Below, piece after piece: positions 8,983 through 18,854 of a stretch of DNA of 64,000 nt. The notes beneath the pieces were generated by a model that had not been told where the DNA came from, did no database searches, and was given only the letters and a program-made list of their open reading frames with translations. The stretch's first letter is position 1; each line of letters starts with the position of its first letter. A program made the translations under genes and the position numbers. This stretch comes from Jiella pelagia (GTDB taxonomy: Bacteria; Pseudomonadota; Alphaproteobacteria; Rhizobiales; Rhizobiaceae), in assembly GCF_026898155.1 (NCBI RefSeq), contig NZ_CP114029.1, forward strand, positions 3,886,001 to 3,950,000. Reading direction: 5' to 3'.

Positions 8983-9501
8983 TCAGCGGCCGGCGAAGGC
9001 GGCGCGGGCCTGCGCCGACTGTCGATGATGAGTGTGGCAGATGGCGATGGCGAGGGCGTCGGCGGCGTCGTCGGTGTCGAAGGTGGCCTTGGGCATCAGC
9101 ACCTTCACCATCATGTGGATCTGCTTCTTGTCGCCGTGGCCGACGCCGATGACGGCCTTCTTTACCGCGTTCGGCGCATATTCCGCTACGGAAAGTCCGG
9201 CCAGCGCCGGCACCAGAAGGGCGACGCCCCGGGCTTGGCCGAGCTTCAGCGTCGCCACCGCGTCCTTGTTGACGAAGGTCTGCTCGACGGCCGCTTCGTC
9301 CGGCCGGTGGCTGTGGATGACGGCGGAGAGGCCCTCGTGGATTTGGCAGAGCCGCGAGGCGAGATCGCATTTGGCATCGGAGGTCACCGTACCGCTTGCG
9401 ACGAAACGTAAAGAGTTACCGACCGTCTCGACGATGCCCCAGCCGGTGCGGCGCAGGCCGGGATCGATGCCGACGATGCGGATGGGAGCCTCCGTTAACA
9501 T
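8983..9501 (-). CDS. ruvC: Holliday junction resolvase RuvC
   Basis: RuvC is the endonuclease that resolves Holliday junctions together with RuvAB. The acidic catalytic residues are visible in [25 protein letters not shown] and [15 protein letters not shown]. The product is about 172 residues, the normal length. ATG 9501 is chosen because AGGAAGG lies about 10 bases upstream; a TTG at 9510 is too close to that site. In most alphaproteobacteria ruvC is followed by ruvA and ruvB, but here no ruvAB follows: the next gene downstream is the Arg-rich protein and then lepA. The reading frame is intact. Confidence 0.93.
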   Translation of the reverse strand: MLTEAPIRIVGIDPGLRRTGWGIVETVGNSLRFVASGTVTSDAKCDLASRLCQIHEGLSAVIHSHRPDEAAVEQTFVNKDAVATLKLGQARGVALLVPALAGLSVAEYAPNAVKKAVIGVGHGDKKQIHMMVKVLMPKATFDTDDAADALAIAICHTHHRQSAQARAAFAGR

Positions 9502-9674
9502 TTGCTTCAAACCTTCCTCTATCCGAATCGCTGATGATTGGACAGACGAAACGTGAACAAATATGCGACGATGAGTCGTTTCCAGAACATCGGTGCCGGC
9601 GATGCCGGAAAGTCTCCGCTCTCATAGCTGTCAAAGCGGGATCGAGCCGATGAGCCAGGCAGATCGTCAACCGC

Positions 9675-10028
9675 ATGACGCCGGACGAGTTCCATGCCTG
9701 TCAGATCGAGCAGGACGAGAACCACGAGCTGGTAGACGGAATTGCCGTGCTGTCGGCAAACTGGAGCCTGCCCGCGGCATGACATCCGCGTCAATATCTT
9801 GTGCCACCTCGGCAACAAACGCGTCTGCAGGCCATGTCGGCCGCGGACGGACGACATTGCTGTCCGCAATCCAAAAGGCAATCTGCGGCGGCCCGTTGTC
9901 ATCGTCAATTGCGGGCGAGGGCCCGATCGCGCGATGGAGGCGGGCGAGGCGTGCGAGGTGCGCCTCGTCGTGGAGGTGCTGTCGCTTCGACCATGGCGTT
10001 CGATCGCTTCCGCAGGATTGAGGAATAA
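9675..10028 (+). pseudogene. Decayed Uma2-family endonuclease (DUF820)
   Basis: Three frames together spell a Uma2-type protein. 9675-9782 gives MTPDEFHACQIEQDENHELV followed by DGIAVLS, then a stop. A shifted frame from about 9783 gives HDIRVNILCHLGN, RTDDIAVRNPKGNLRRPVVI and VNCGRGPDRAMEAGE, then RLVVEVLS. A third frame gives STMAFDRFRRIEE and a stop. Uma2 proteins are PD-(D/E)XK-fold predicted nucleases; ELVDG, the PDVxVDCG-like segment and LVVEVLSPST are family hallmarks. The usual C-terminal 60 residues are missing. At least two frameshifts and a truncation make this a genuine relic, unlike the GAGNCTC cases. Confidence 0.65.
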
Positions 10029-10081
10029 TAGACAAGACAGTGGGCGCCGATGCGCGGCCAACATTCCGCGCGGAGTGACCG

Positions 10082-11395
10082 TCACTGGTTCGGTGGCCTC
10101 GTTTCCGTGTCCGCCGCCGAGAATTTTCCGATGATGTATGTTGCGTGGGAAAAGCCGAGAAGGGCCGCGAAGGTCGGCCCCGGATCTGGAAAGTTGAGCC
10201 AGTCGGCTCCCGAGACGGCATCCAGATAAGTGGCGATCGTGATCTCGTTGAATTCGGCGACGAGGGCACCGGTGTAGGTGAGAAGGAGGATGATCGTGAA
10301 CAGGATGTTCTGAATCCGGCTGAGGTCGGGCCGGCCAGCGGTCTGTTCGTTCTCGCCGCTGAAGAGGTTTGCGATGGATGCATCTTGCGGGCTGCTTTGG
10401 GGCCTGGCTAGTGCCGGAAGGGCGATGTTTGAGAAAACGCCCTTGCTCTGCAGGCTGACTGTGCCGGCCTTCGGTGTCGCATTCTTCACGAGGACCGAGA
10501 CGTAGGTGGAAGACACGGAGATGCCGAGCGCCGCCCATGCCCAGGCTTCGAGTTCAGGAAAAAGACCATCGCCCGAAGAGCTGCTGGCGAAGCTGAGAGC
10601 ACCGACCTTGAAGCTCGCAAGGATTGCGTAGGCCCCGATGATGACCACGGTCCAGAGCGCCGCCTGGGTCTTGCCCAGCGAGAGTCGGTTCTGTCCGTCG
10701 ACGAGCATTCCGTACGGCGTGCCTATCATCCCGGAGCCGACGGCCCCGATCAGCACGCAGATCCCCGTCAGCGCAAGGACGAACGCGGGAACGAGAGAAA
10801 GTGCCTCGGAGTGGGCAAGAGTCTCGGGGGAAGGGGAGGCGAACGTGAGGACAGAGCCCGCCCATCCGACCACCGACCAGACTGCGCGTGCGATGTCGCC
10901 GTCCGCACTGGATGTTTGCGAGCCGTCCCTGTCAGCGCTCCAGAGAGCCTGCTGCCATGCGTCGAGGCAGGCGGGTGTCAGGTCTTTTCCCTTCTGAGCG
11001 GGCAGGCAGCTTTCGCGGAGAATCCGCATGTCGACCGACCGAGTTACAGTGTCTGTTTCAGTCGCGTCCCCTGAGACTTCGCCGGCGGTCGACGGATCCG
11101 CCGGGACACACCAGAGCGCTCCGTTGTCGCTGCAGCGACTGACAAGCCGCTCCGTCAATGCGGCCCGTGCCGGCATGTCACCATCGACGAGCTTGTACCC
11201 TCTAGCGACCGTCATGCCGGTATCGAGAGCGCTCGCGACGGCGATGACAAAGATCAGCAGGCCGCCCAGTCCGAACCAGATCGGCCCGAGGCTGGAGCCG
11301 CGCGCAGCTGTCTCACCGCTCGAGCCGCTGCCCCCGTCTCCATCGCCATTTCCGGATGCGGGCACGGCGCCATGCGAGGTTTGCGGCGGGAGCAT
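10082..11395 (-). CDS. Multi-pass membrane protein of unknown function
   Basis: The 437-residue protein starts with a Gly/Asp/Ser-rich cytoplasmic-type stretch (residues 1-36), then a membrane helix (about 38-60). A Cys-containing loop of some 140 residues follows, with CSDNGALWCVP, ESCLPAQ and LTPACLDAW, likely periplasmic with disulfides. Next come four or five more helices (about 205-230, 240-265, 282-305, 365-388, 405-423). The segment LSLGKTQAALWTVVIIGAYA recalls uncharacterised bacterial membrane proteins with an S-L-x-K-x-Q-x-x-L-W motif. No enzymatic domain is recognised and it stands alone between the Uma2 relic and the fatty-acid enzyme. Confidence 0.6.
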   Translation of the reverse strand: MLPPQTSHGAVPASGNGDGDGGSGSSGETAARGSSLGPIWFGLGGLLIFVIAVASALDTGMTVARGYKLVDGDMPARAALTERLVSRCSDNGALWCVPADPSTAGEVSGDATETDTVTRSVDMRILRESCLPAQKGKDLTPACLDAWQQALWSADRDGSQTSSADGDIARAVWSVVGWAGSVLTFASPSPETLAHSEALSLVPAFVLALTGICVLIGAVGSGMIGTPYGMLVDGQNRLSLGKTQAALWTVVIIGAYAILASFKVGALSFASSSSGDGLFPELEAWAWAALGISVSSTYVSVLVKNATPKAGTVSLQSKGVFSNIALPALARPQSSPQDASIANLFSGENEQTAGRPDLSRIQNILFTIILLLTYTGALVAEFNEITIATYLDAVSGADWLNFPDPGPTFAALLGFSHATYIIGKFSAADTETRPPNQ

Positions 11396-11681
11396 TGAAT
11401 CGAACCTTTGCAGGCTATCCGGACGACTGGATTACTTGAAATTGCCGCAAAGGAAATTTTATTTCAAGTTGTATTATCGGAGGTAATTGCACTGGATTTG
11501 GCGTCAGGTCGAGACCTTGCCGGTCGGCCATGTGGCGCGGCCAATTTCCTGGCCGTTGACGCGATCGACGACAAACCGCGATCGACGACGGACATTGTCC
11601 GGCCGCTGGGAAGCCATTCATGCCCGTCGAGAACGAGTTTTCGTGTTCGGATAGTCGCTCACACGCGTTGTTCCTCGATCG

Positions 11682-13625
11682 TCACTTCGTCTGGCGCGCG
11701 GCGTGAAACATCGGACCGCCACGCCGGGGCGGAAAGCCATAGCCGTGGACCTCTACAAGGTCGATATCGGCGGCACTGGCCGCAATGTCTTCCTCCAGGA
11801 TAGCCTGGCCTTCGGCCGCCATTGCCGCCAGGAGCCGGTCGACGATCGCCTCGGAGGACATCGTTCTTTGCGGTCCGACCATCGGCGCGATGACGCGGGC
11901 GGCCTCGGCCGAATCCTTCGGCGTACGGTCGCCAGTCTCGTAGTCGTACCAGCCGCCGCCGGTCTTCTGGCCCTTGCGTCCGGCACGCACGAGAAGGTCG
12001 CCCGGTGTGTCGGGTATCATCTCGCCACGGGCGCGGGCCGCCTCGCGGTGCAGAAAGCTGATGTCGAGGCCGGCGAGATCCTGAACCTCGAACGGCCCCA
12101 TGCCGTAGCCGAACCCGCGCATCGCCGCGTCGATGTCGCGCAGCGGAACGCCCTCGCGCAGCATCGCCTCGGCGTCGGCCCGGTAGCGCCGCATGATCCG
12201 GTTGCCGATGAAGCCGTCGCAGATGCCGGAGCGTACCGGCATCTTGGAGAGCCGACGAGCGAGGTCGACCGCCGTGGCCAGGACGTTCTGGCGCGTTTCG
12301 GGGGTCGGGACGATCTCGAGCAGCTTCATCACCTGCGCCGGGCTGAAGAAATGCAGACCGATGAAGCGCTCCGGCTGCGGCAGCCCTTCGGCGATCTGGC
12401 GCGGGTCAATGTAGGAGGTGTTGGTCGCCAGCACCGCGTCCGGCCGGCAGACGCTGCCGAGTTCGGCGAAGACGGCGCGCTTGACATCGAGGTCCTCGAA
12501 GACAGCCTCGATCACCAGATCGCAATCGGCGAGAGCCTCATAGCCGACATGGCCGGTGACGCCGGCCATGCGGGCCTCGCGTTCCTCCGCCGACAGCCGG
12601 CCGCGCCGTTGCGCGGACTCGAAGATCGCCGAAAGGGCCGACATGCCGCGCTGCAGGCTCGGCTCGTCCCGCTCGACCAGGCGAACGGCGATGCCGGCAT
12701 TGCGCAGGGCTGCGGCGATGCCGACGCCCATCGTGCCGCCGCCGACGACGCCCGTCCGCGAAAGCGAAAGCGGCTCGACACCACGCAGATCGGCAGGCTT
12801 CAGCGCCGCGCGCTCGGCGAAGAAGAGATAGCGCAGAGCGGCGGCTTCCGTGCTGGCCCGCAGTTCCAGAAAGGTTGCACGTTCGAGCGCCATGCCGGCC
12901 TCGAAACCCTCGTCGATACCGTAGCGGATGGCTTCAAGCACCCGCGCCGGGGCCTGGCCCATCCTTGCGGTCCGGGCAATGCGGGTCGACGCCTCCTCCA
13001 ACACCGCCGGATCGACGGCGGCGATGGGCCGGGCGGAGACGGGTTCGGGCAGGGGACGCGTCAGCGCCTCGCGGGCAAAGGCCACGGCGGCGTCGATGAG
13101 CGGTTCTTCGACGAGACGGTCGACCAGACCGTTCTCGGTCGCTTTCACAATGTCCAGGCTGGCGTTTTCGGCCGCCACTGCGACCGCCGTCGCCACGCCG
13201 ACGAGGCGCGGCAGCCGCTGGGTGCCGCCGGAACCGGGAATGATGCCAAGATTGACCTCCGGAAGGGCGAAACGCGCGCCGGCCGTCGCGACGCGGAAGC
13301 GGCAGCCCAGCGCGACTTCCAGCCCGCCGCCGAGGGCGGCGCCGCGAACCGCGGCGATCCAGGGCTTGGCCGCCGTCTCGATGCGCGCGATCAGATCGGG
13401 CAGCAGAGGCGGTTCGACCGGTCGATCGAACTCGGTGATGTCGGCGCCACCGACGAACAGCTTGCCCGCCCCGACGAGCACCACCGCACGCACCGCCGGA
13501 TCGCCGTCGCATTCACCGACGATCTCCCACAGCCGTTTGCGGACAGCGCGGTTCAGGGAGTTGACGGGAGGATTGTCGATGGTCACCACCGCGACCTCGT
13601 CCAACCGCTCGACTTTCACCACCAT
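11682..13625 (-). CDS. Bifunctional enoyl-CoA hydratase / 3-hydroxyacyl-CoA dehydrogenase
   Basis: This is a fatty-acid beta-oxidation enzyme of the FadJ/FadB-alpha type, 647 residues. Residues 1-200 form the crotonase domain (GGADITEFDRPV, AAVRGAALGGGLEVALG for the oxyanion hole, EVNLGIIPGSGGTQRLPR). Residues about 285-465 form the NAD-binding domain (GVVGGGTMGVGIAAALRNAG). Residues about 470-560 form the first C-terminal 3HCDH domain (GFIGNRIMRRYRADAEAM), and a second copy ends in VHGYGFPPRRGGPMF. It hydrates enoyl-CoA and oxidises 3-hydroxyacyl-CoA. ATG 13625 is preceded by GAGG. No thiolase partner is adjacent. The frame is intact. A long open frame on the opposite strand (11703-13700) is a codon-bias shadow. 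Confidence 0.9.
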   Translation of the reverse strand: MVVKVERLDEVAVVTIDNPPVNSLNRAVRKRLWEIVGECDGDPAVRAVVLVGAGKLFVGGADITEFDRPVEPPLLPDLIARIETAAKPWIAAVRGAALGGGLEVALGCRFRVATAGARFALPEVNLGIIPGSGGTQRLPRLVGVATAVAVAAENASLDIVKATENGLVDRLVEEPLIDAAVAFAREALTRPLPEPVSARPIAAVDPAVLEEASTRIARTARMGQAPARVLEAIRYGIDEGFEAGMALERATFLELRASTEAAALRYLFFAERAALKPADLRGVEPLSLSRTGVVGGGTMGVGIAAALRNAGIAVRLVERDEPSLQRGMSALSAIFESAQRRGRLSAEEREARMAGVTGHVGYEALADCDLVIEAVFEDLDVKRAVFAELGSVCRPDAVLATNTSYIDPRQIAEGLPQPERFIGLHFFSPAQVMKLLEIVPTPETRQNVLATAVDLARRLSKMPVRSGICDGFIGNRIMRRYRADAEAMLREGVPLRDIDAAMRGFGYGMGPFEVQDLAGLDISFLHREAARARGEMIPDTPGDLLVRAGRKGQKTGGGWYDYETGDRTPKDSAEAARVIAPMVGPQRTMSSEAIVDRLLAAMAAEGQAILEEDIAASAADIDLVEVHGYGFPPRRGGPMFHAARQTK

Positions 13626-14051
13626 ATTTGCCTCATTCAGCTTGCAGTTCGCGGGGATGACGGGCGCCGATGTCAGGCCCCCCTCCGGGCGCGATCTTAG
13701 ATGCGCGATCGGCCATCGGGGCAAGTCGCGTGCCGCGGCACACGACGCTCCGCAATTTCTCCAGCTGTTCGATCTCCCAGGGTTCGAACGCCAGAATGGC
13801 GTGCGGACCGCGCTAAATATCCTCCCCGAGGAGAGGCGGGGCCTCGGCCTGACGCGTCTGTGGCAACGCGAAACCGTGGGCGGAGCGGTCGAACCCTGGC
13901 GCAGCGTCGCGCCATTGTAGCGGATCCCACTTGTCAGAGAAAATTATACAGTGTTCAATCTGACGTAGAGGAAGCAGGCTGTGGTTTCGCATTTGCTCGT
14001 CTGGTCGGACATATTGCGGTGCCATTCCTTCCCGACGGCTGGAGGATGAGG
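13626..14051. other. Intergenic region between divergent genes
   Basis: These 426 bases hold the promoters of the fatty-acid enzyme (reverse) and of the large effector-like gene (forward). An AT-rich patch around 13940-13960 is a plausible forward promoter. On the reverse strand a 59-codon open stretch (about 13815-13637) containing FEPWEIEQLEKL lacks a start and could be a gene relic. Nothing else is recognised. Confidence 0.3.
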
Positions 14052-17000
14052 ATGATGCCGCAGAACTTGGATTCCAAGGTCGAGGAGTGGCTGAAGACAG
14101 GCGAGCAAGAGCGGGCCTTGCGCGACATGCTGGGTGATGCGCTCTACGAAGATCTTCGGGCAACGGCGCGACAGGCTCCGTCCGCCGCAGAAGCACTGGA
14201 GGCGCAGGGGAGGCCGATCTTCATCCTTCCCGGAATCATGGGCTCGACCTTATCGCTGCCGGGACGAATTCTCGACGACCTGGTCTGGATCGACGTCGAC
14301 GACCTCGTATTCGGCGGCATCCGCAAGCTAGAATGGAAGCCGCGCCATAATGAGGTGTTCGGCTCCGGCGTGATCCTGACATCCTACCTCAGGATGAAGC
14401 TGCGGTTGTTGAGATCGGGGCTGTCTTCGGAATTCTTGCCATATGACTGGCGTGCCTCAGCTCCCGATACCGGCAAGGAATTGCTCGAAGGTCTGAAGAA
14501 GCGTGGCGTCAAGGACGCGGTGCTGGTGTGCCACAGCATGGGCGGTCTGATCGCCCGGCGCATGGCGGAACTCGATCCCGCCCGGGAGGTGGTCGGCAGG
14601 GTCATCACCGTCGGCACGCCGAACTACGGCTCCTATTCACCAGTCACGGTGTTCCGTCTGGCTCATGAATATCTACAATATCTCGCGCGCATCGACATCA
14701 CGCACACGGCCGAGGAACTCGTTCAGAACTACATCAGGCATTTTCCGGGGCTTCTGGAAATGATGCCAGATCCCGAAATGCGGCCGGGCGAAACCTATTT
14801 TGAGGTCAGCGGCTGGCCAACCCGCGGCCTGCGACCGCTCAAGGAGGCCCTCGACAAGGCGCTCGCGGCGAAAACCGGCCTCGCCTCTGTCGATGGTCGC
14901 TTCGTGCAGATCGTCGGTCACGGCCAGTCGACGATCCAGAGAGCCACCATCGAAAATGGCGATCTGGTCTTCGAACACAGCCGCGACGGCGACGGCACCG
15001 TGCCGCGTGATCTGGCCGAGATGGGCAATGTACCGCGCTACTATGTCGCCGGCGAGCATGGCGGCCTGTGCAATCTGTCGGTTGTCATCGATGCTGTTCG
15101 CGACATCATCCGCCACGGCGCAACCACCGCGTTGGTAAAGGCGCTGCCGATGGCGGCGCCGGAGGGGCGCCGGGCCGCGGCGCCGGTCCTGATCCGCGAG
15201 GACGAGATGCGGCGGGTCGCCGAGATGCGCGCAAATGCGGCACCTGAACGCCCCAAGGCAGGCGATCTGCTGCGCAGTTTCGCCGCTGCCTCCTTCGACC
15301 CCGACCCGGAAAATTCAACCACAGCGCAAGGGGCGTCGATCCGAGATGGACGCTTGCCCCCGGATGTCAGACCACACAAGGTCGCGACTGCCTCCTATTC
15401 CGAAGAGATGGTGCGTCGCGCCGTCGCCAATTGGCATCACAATGCGGCCGAGATCGCGACAAAGCGGGGGCAGGTCGAGCGCGGCGAGGCGATTTCGGCC
15501 GAGGATGAGACTCGCATCGTGCGGTATGCCAGTCGGATCGCCCGGCAGATCGAGGCATTCCTGCCCGACAAGTCGAATATGCCGGCGGAGGTCAGCGCAC
15601 TCTTGAACGAGGCGCGGACGGCGCCGGCGGCGCTCGCCGTCGAGGCACGGCGCGACACCGGGCGGCTCGAGCGTGTCATCGGCATGGCCGAGGAATTTCT
15701 CTCCGTGATCTTCCTCAAGCGCGCCGCCGTGGTCATCCGCTCCGTGGGTCGGATCATCGATCGGCAGACGCGCTTCGGTTTCGGTACCGGCTTCATGATT
15801 GCTCCGGGCGTCCTGATGACCAACTGGCATGTGCTCGAAAGTGCCCTGCAGGCTCGCGTGGCGGCCGTCCAGTTCGAATATGAGACTCGATCTGAGATGG
15901 CAGGAAATGCCGGGGCAGATTTTCACTCTGGAGCCGGACCGACTGTTCTATGCTGACGAGACGCTCGATTTCGCCGTCGTTGCCGTCGCGACGGTGAGTT
16001 CAGGCGGTATTCCTCTCTCTGGCTTCGGCTATCTCCCTCTGGTCGGCGAGACCGGCAAGATCCGGATCGGCCAATCGGTCAATATCGTTCAGCATCCGGC
16101 GGGAGAGCGCAAGCAAGTAGTGTTTCGCGAGAGCAACCTGAGCAACTTGCCGAAGACACCAGACACCATTGCCCAATACACCGGCGACACCAAGCGCGGC
16201 TCTTCCGGCTCGCCCGTCTTCAGCGACCGCTGGGAGGTGATCGCGCTGCATCACGCGGGCGTGCCGGACGTGGACGGAAGCGGAAACTGGCTGACGGTGG
16301 ATGGTTCGGTGTGGAATCGGGCGGCTGATCCGGACATGCTGACGGTGAAATGGGTGGCGAACGAGGGGATCCGCATCTCGCGCATCGTCGCCCATCTTCG
16401 CTCGGTCGCCGAGGCGAACATGGCATCGGGGTCCGAGCATGCGGATCTGCTTGCGAGCGTTCTAGACGTCGGCGCTAGAGCGGCCGAGGACGGCCTTTTT
16501 CCTGCCACTCCACCCATTTCCGCGACGCCTGCCAACCCCGCGAACGCCACGCCCGTTTCCGAATCTCAGGGATATGCCGCCACAGGGCCGAGTATCGCTC
16601 ACGGCATGCGCGGGCCAAACCCGGCCCCGCGCGATCCCGGCCTCGATCGATTGGCCTTGTCCACCCCATCCGTCGGAGCGCTCGCTTCGATCCATGTCGG
16701 AGAGGGAAATCGGCTCAAAGTGCCTTTGACGATCTCACTCTCCTTCGGCGCGCCGGAGGGCGGCGGCAGCGCCGCGGCGTCCGACCAAGCAAGCGAACGC
16801 CGTCGCCCGGAAGAGTACGCCGAGCGCCGCGGGTTCGATCGCAACTTCTTGTGTCAGCCGGTCGACATGCCTGTTCCGCAAAACACGATCGCAGCCGACG
16901 TAGCGGCGATGACGGGATCCTCGGATATCGAACTGAAATATGACCATTTCAGCGTTCTTATGAGCAAGAGCCGCCGGCTCGCCTATGTCTCCGCCGGAAA

Positions 17001-17679
17001 TTACGACCGGGATGCCCCGTTCCATGCGCCGAGGCGGGCCCCCTGGTGCTTTGATCCCCGCCTTGCCGAGGATCTTCAGGCCGGCGACGTGTTCTATGCT
17101 GACAATGATCTCGACCGCGGCCATCTTTTCCGTCGGGCCGATGGCGGCTGGGGCATGAGCGATGCGGAGGCGAGGCGGGCCAGTGCCGACACCTTCCACT
17201 GGACGAACATCGCGCCCCAGCATTTCGTCTTCAATCAGGGCAATCGCGACACGCTGCTTTCACTCTGGGGACAGCTCGAGACGCATCTGTCCGAAGAGGT
17301 CAATGCCAACGACGGGCGCATGTCAGTTATGAACGGGCCGATCTTCCAGCGCGCAGATCCCCTCCATCGCGGCCTGGCCGTGCCCCAGGCCTTCTTCAAG
17401 ATCGCGGTGATTTGCGGGCCGGATCGCCATCTGCGTGCCTATGCCTTCGTCGTCGGGCAGGAGTCTTTGCTCGGCAATCTGCCGCGCGAAGCGCTGAATG
17501 TCGGGCGCTTTGCGGTGTTCCAGATAAAGCTCCGCGATCTGGAAACCCGCACCGGCCTCGATTTCGGCAGTCTGCGCCTGGCCGATGTCCTGGAGCGGCC
17601 AGGGGCGGAGTCGCGCTTCGAACGCTCAGGCGCGGTGATCGCAATCAAGACGTGGGGCGACATCGTCGGCACTCGCTGA
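14052..17679 (+). CDS. Giant fusion: LCAT/PGAP1-like hydrolase + trypsin-like protease + DNA/RNA non-specific endonuclease (one frameshift)
   Basis: After removing one extra base at 15885 (GAG-A-CTC, 15882-15888) this is one 1208-residue polypeptide. Residues about 50-370 form an alpha/beta hydrolase: FILPGIMGS, nucleophile elbow VCHSMGG (Ser162), DGDGTVP (Asp about 314), GEHGG (His336). This is the pattern of LCAT/PGAP1-type lipases. Residues about 470-570 are helical linker. Residues about 580-740 form a trypsin-like protease with His593 (TNWHVL), Asp639 (ETLDFAVVAV) and Ser718 (RGSSGSPVF). A Pro/Ala-rich linker leads to a NUC-type nuclease (about 840-1205) with DLDRGHLFRR (His1024) and WTNIAPQHFVFNQGN. 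No signal peptide is seen. ATG 14052 suits the GGAGG at 14041. All three active sites look intact. Protease-nuclease fusions are known in bacterial conflict proteins; the added lipase is the unusual part. Confidence 0.8.
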
Positions 17680-18055
17680 GCTGCGTCCGTGGCCTCCTGG
17701 GGCCTTCCGGGTCTTCTAAGCGACCTCCCGCGCCGAACTCGAATAGGCGCTGTCGGAGATCGAGGCCGGCTCCGCGAGGCTCACAGGGCGTTCGTGACGG
17801 CACCGGTGATGCCGTGGGGGCTGGTATAGGGCAGGTCTCACGGCAGCGTGCGGTGCCGACGCATGTGTCGTTTCAAGGGGAATAGCCTGACCCGCGCCGG
17901 CTGCTCCCGACCCGAGCAGAGAACGGCGCAGCTCCAAGGCAGGCTCGTCGTGACGCGCTGCAGATGACCTTCGCCCCTTTTCCGCGAGCTGCAATATATG
18001 ATGAATACGGTCGGCACACGCTGATTCGTGTGAACACGACACCTGGAAACTGGCC
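17680..18055. other. Intergenic region before the GntR regulator
   Basis: These 376 bases contain no recognisable gene. The AT-rich segment around 17990-18030 (ATATATGATGAATACGG) probably carries the promoter of the GntR-type gene. No clear terminator was found for the preceding gene. Confidence 0.3.
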
Positions 18056-18787
18056 GTGCCTCGCGATCACAACAGCCCGGTACATGCGACGGACGCGAAT
18101 GGTCCCGGCGCCGACATCGTCTCGGTTACCGCCATGGCCGCGCGGGTTGCCGACATTTTGCGGGAGCGGATCGTCCGCGGCCAGCTGGCGCCGGGGGATC
18201 GCATCGTCGAGCGCCGGCTGTCGGCAGAACTCGAAGTATCACGCACCCCGGTGCGGGAGGCGCTGAAGCTGCTCGAAGCGGACGGGCTGATCGAAATCAA
18301 CCGCAATCGCGGCGCTCAGGTCACCGGATATTCCTCCGAGGAAGCCCGCAACCTCTTCGATGTCATCGCGGTCCTTGAGGGTCTCGCCGCCCAACGCCTG
18401 GCGGAGACGATCGCGCCGGCGCTTCTCGCCCGCTTCGAAGGTCTCCACGCAGAAATGAAAAGCCATTTCCGGCACCGGGACATCGATCCTTACTTCGATA
18501 CCAATTCGGCGATCCACGACCTCGTGATCGCGTCCTGCGGCAATCCGCGCCTGGCGGACAATCATCGCCGCTTGATGCTCAAGGCCCGCCGCGGCCGCTT
18601 CCTCGCCATCATGAGCGATGAGCGCTGGAAGCAGTCGGTCGAGGAGCACGAGGGGCTGATGGAGGCGCTTCGCGGCCGCGACGGCATCGCCGCCTTCGAG
18701 ACCTGGCGAACCCACCTGGCCCATACAGGCGATACGGTCTCGCGCGTTCTCGAGGAGCGTTACGGCTCGGATATTCCCTGCGGGTAA
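18056..18787 (+). CDS. GntR-family (FadR/FCD subfamily) transcriptional regulator
   Basis: The product is 243 residues from a GTG start. The winged helix-turn-helix is at residues 25-90 (LAPGDRIVERRLSAELEVSR, TPVREALKLLEADGLI). An all-helical FCD ligand-binding domain follows (about 105-230) with the usual Asp/His metal positions (SAIHDLVIASCGN, EEHEGLMEAL). FCD regulators usually repress catabolic operons and are released by an organic acid or amine substrate. It is convergent with the neighbouring amidohydrolase and lies upstream of the PotDABC-like operon, which it may control. The start is uncertain because no strong RBS is seen; internal ATG codons are possible. Confidence 0.85.
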   Translation: MPRDHNSPVHATDANGPGADIVSVTAMAARVADILRERIVRGQLAPGDRIVERRLSAELEVSRTPVREALKLLEADGLIEINRNRGAQVTGYSSEEARNLFDVIAVLEGLAAQRLAETIAPALLARFEGLHAEMKSHFRHRDIDPYFDTNSAIHDLVIASCGNPRLADNHRRLMLKARRGRFLAIMSDERWKQSVEEHEGLMEALRGRDGIAAFETWRTHLAHTGDTVSRVLEERYGSDIPCG

Positions 18788-18854
18788 TACGGCCAGCCAG
18801 GGCGCCGAGCGTCCGTTCGGACGCACGGGATGCGCACGCCTTGAATTCGCCGCG

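Noticed and set aside
11703..13700. A 665-codon open frame antisense to the beta-oxidation fusion gene
   Set aside because: It is a codon-bias shadow with repetitive Arg/Asp/His composition and no domain, opposite an unambiguous enzyme.
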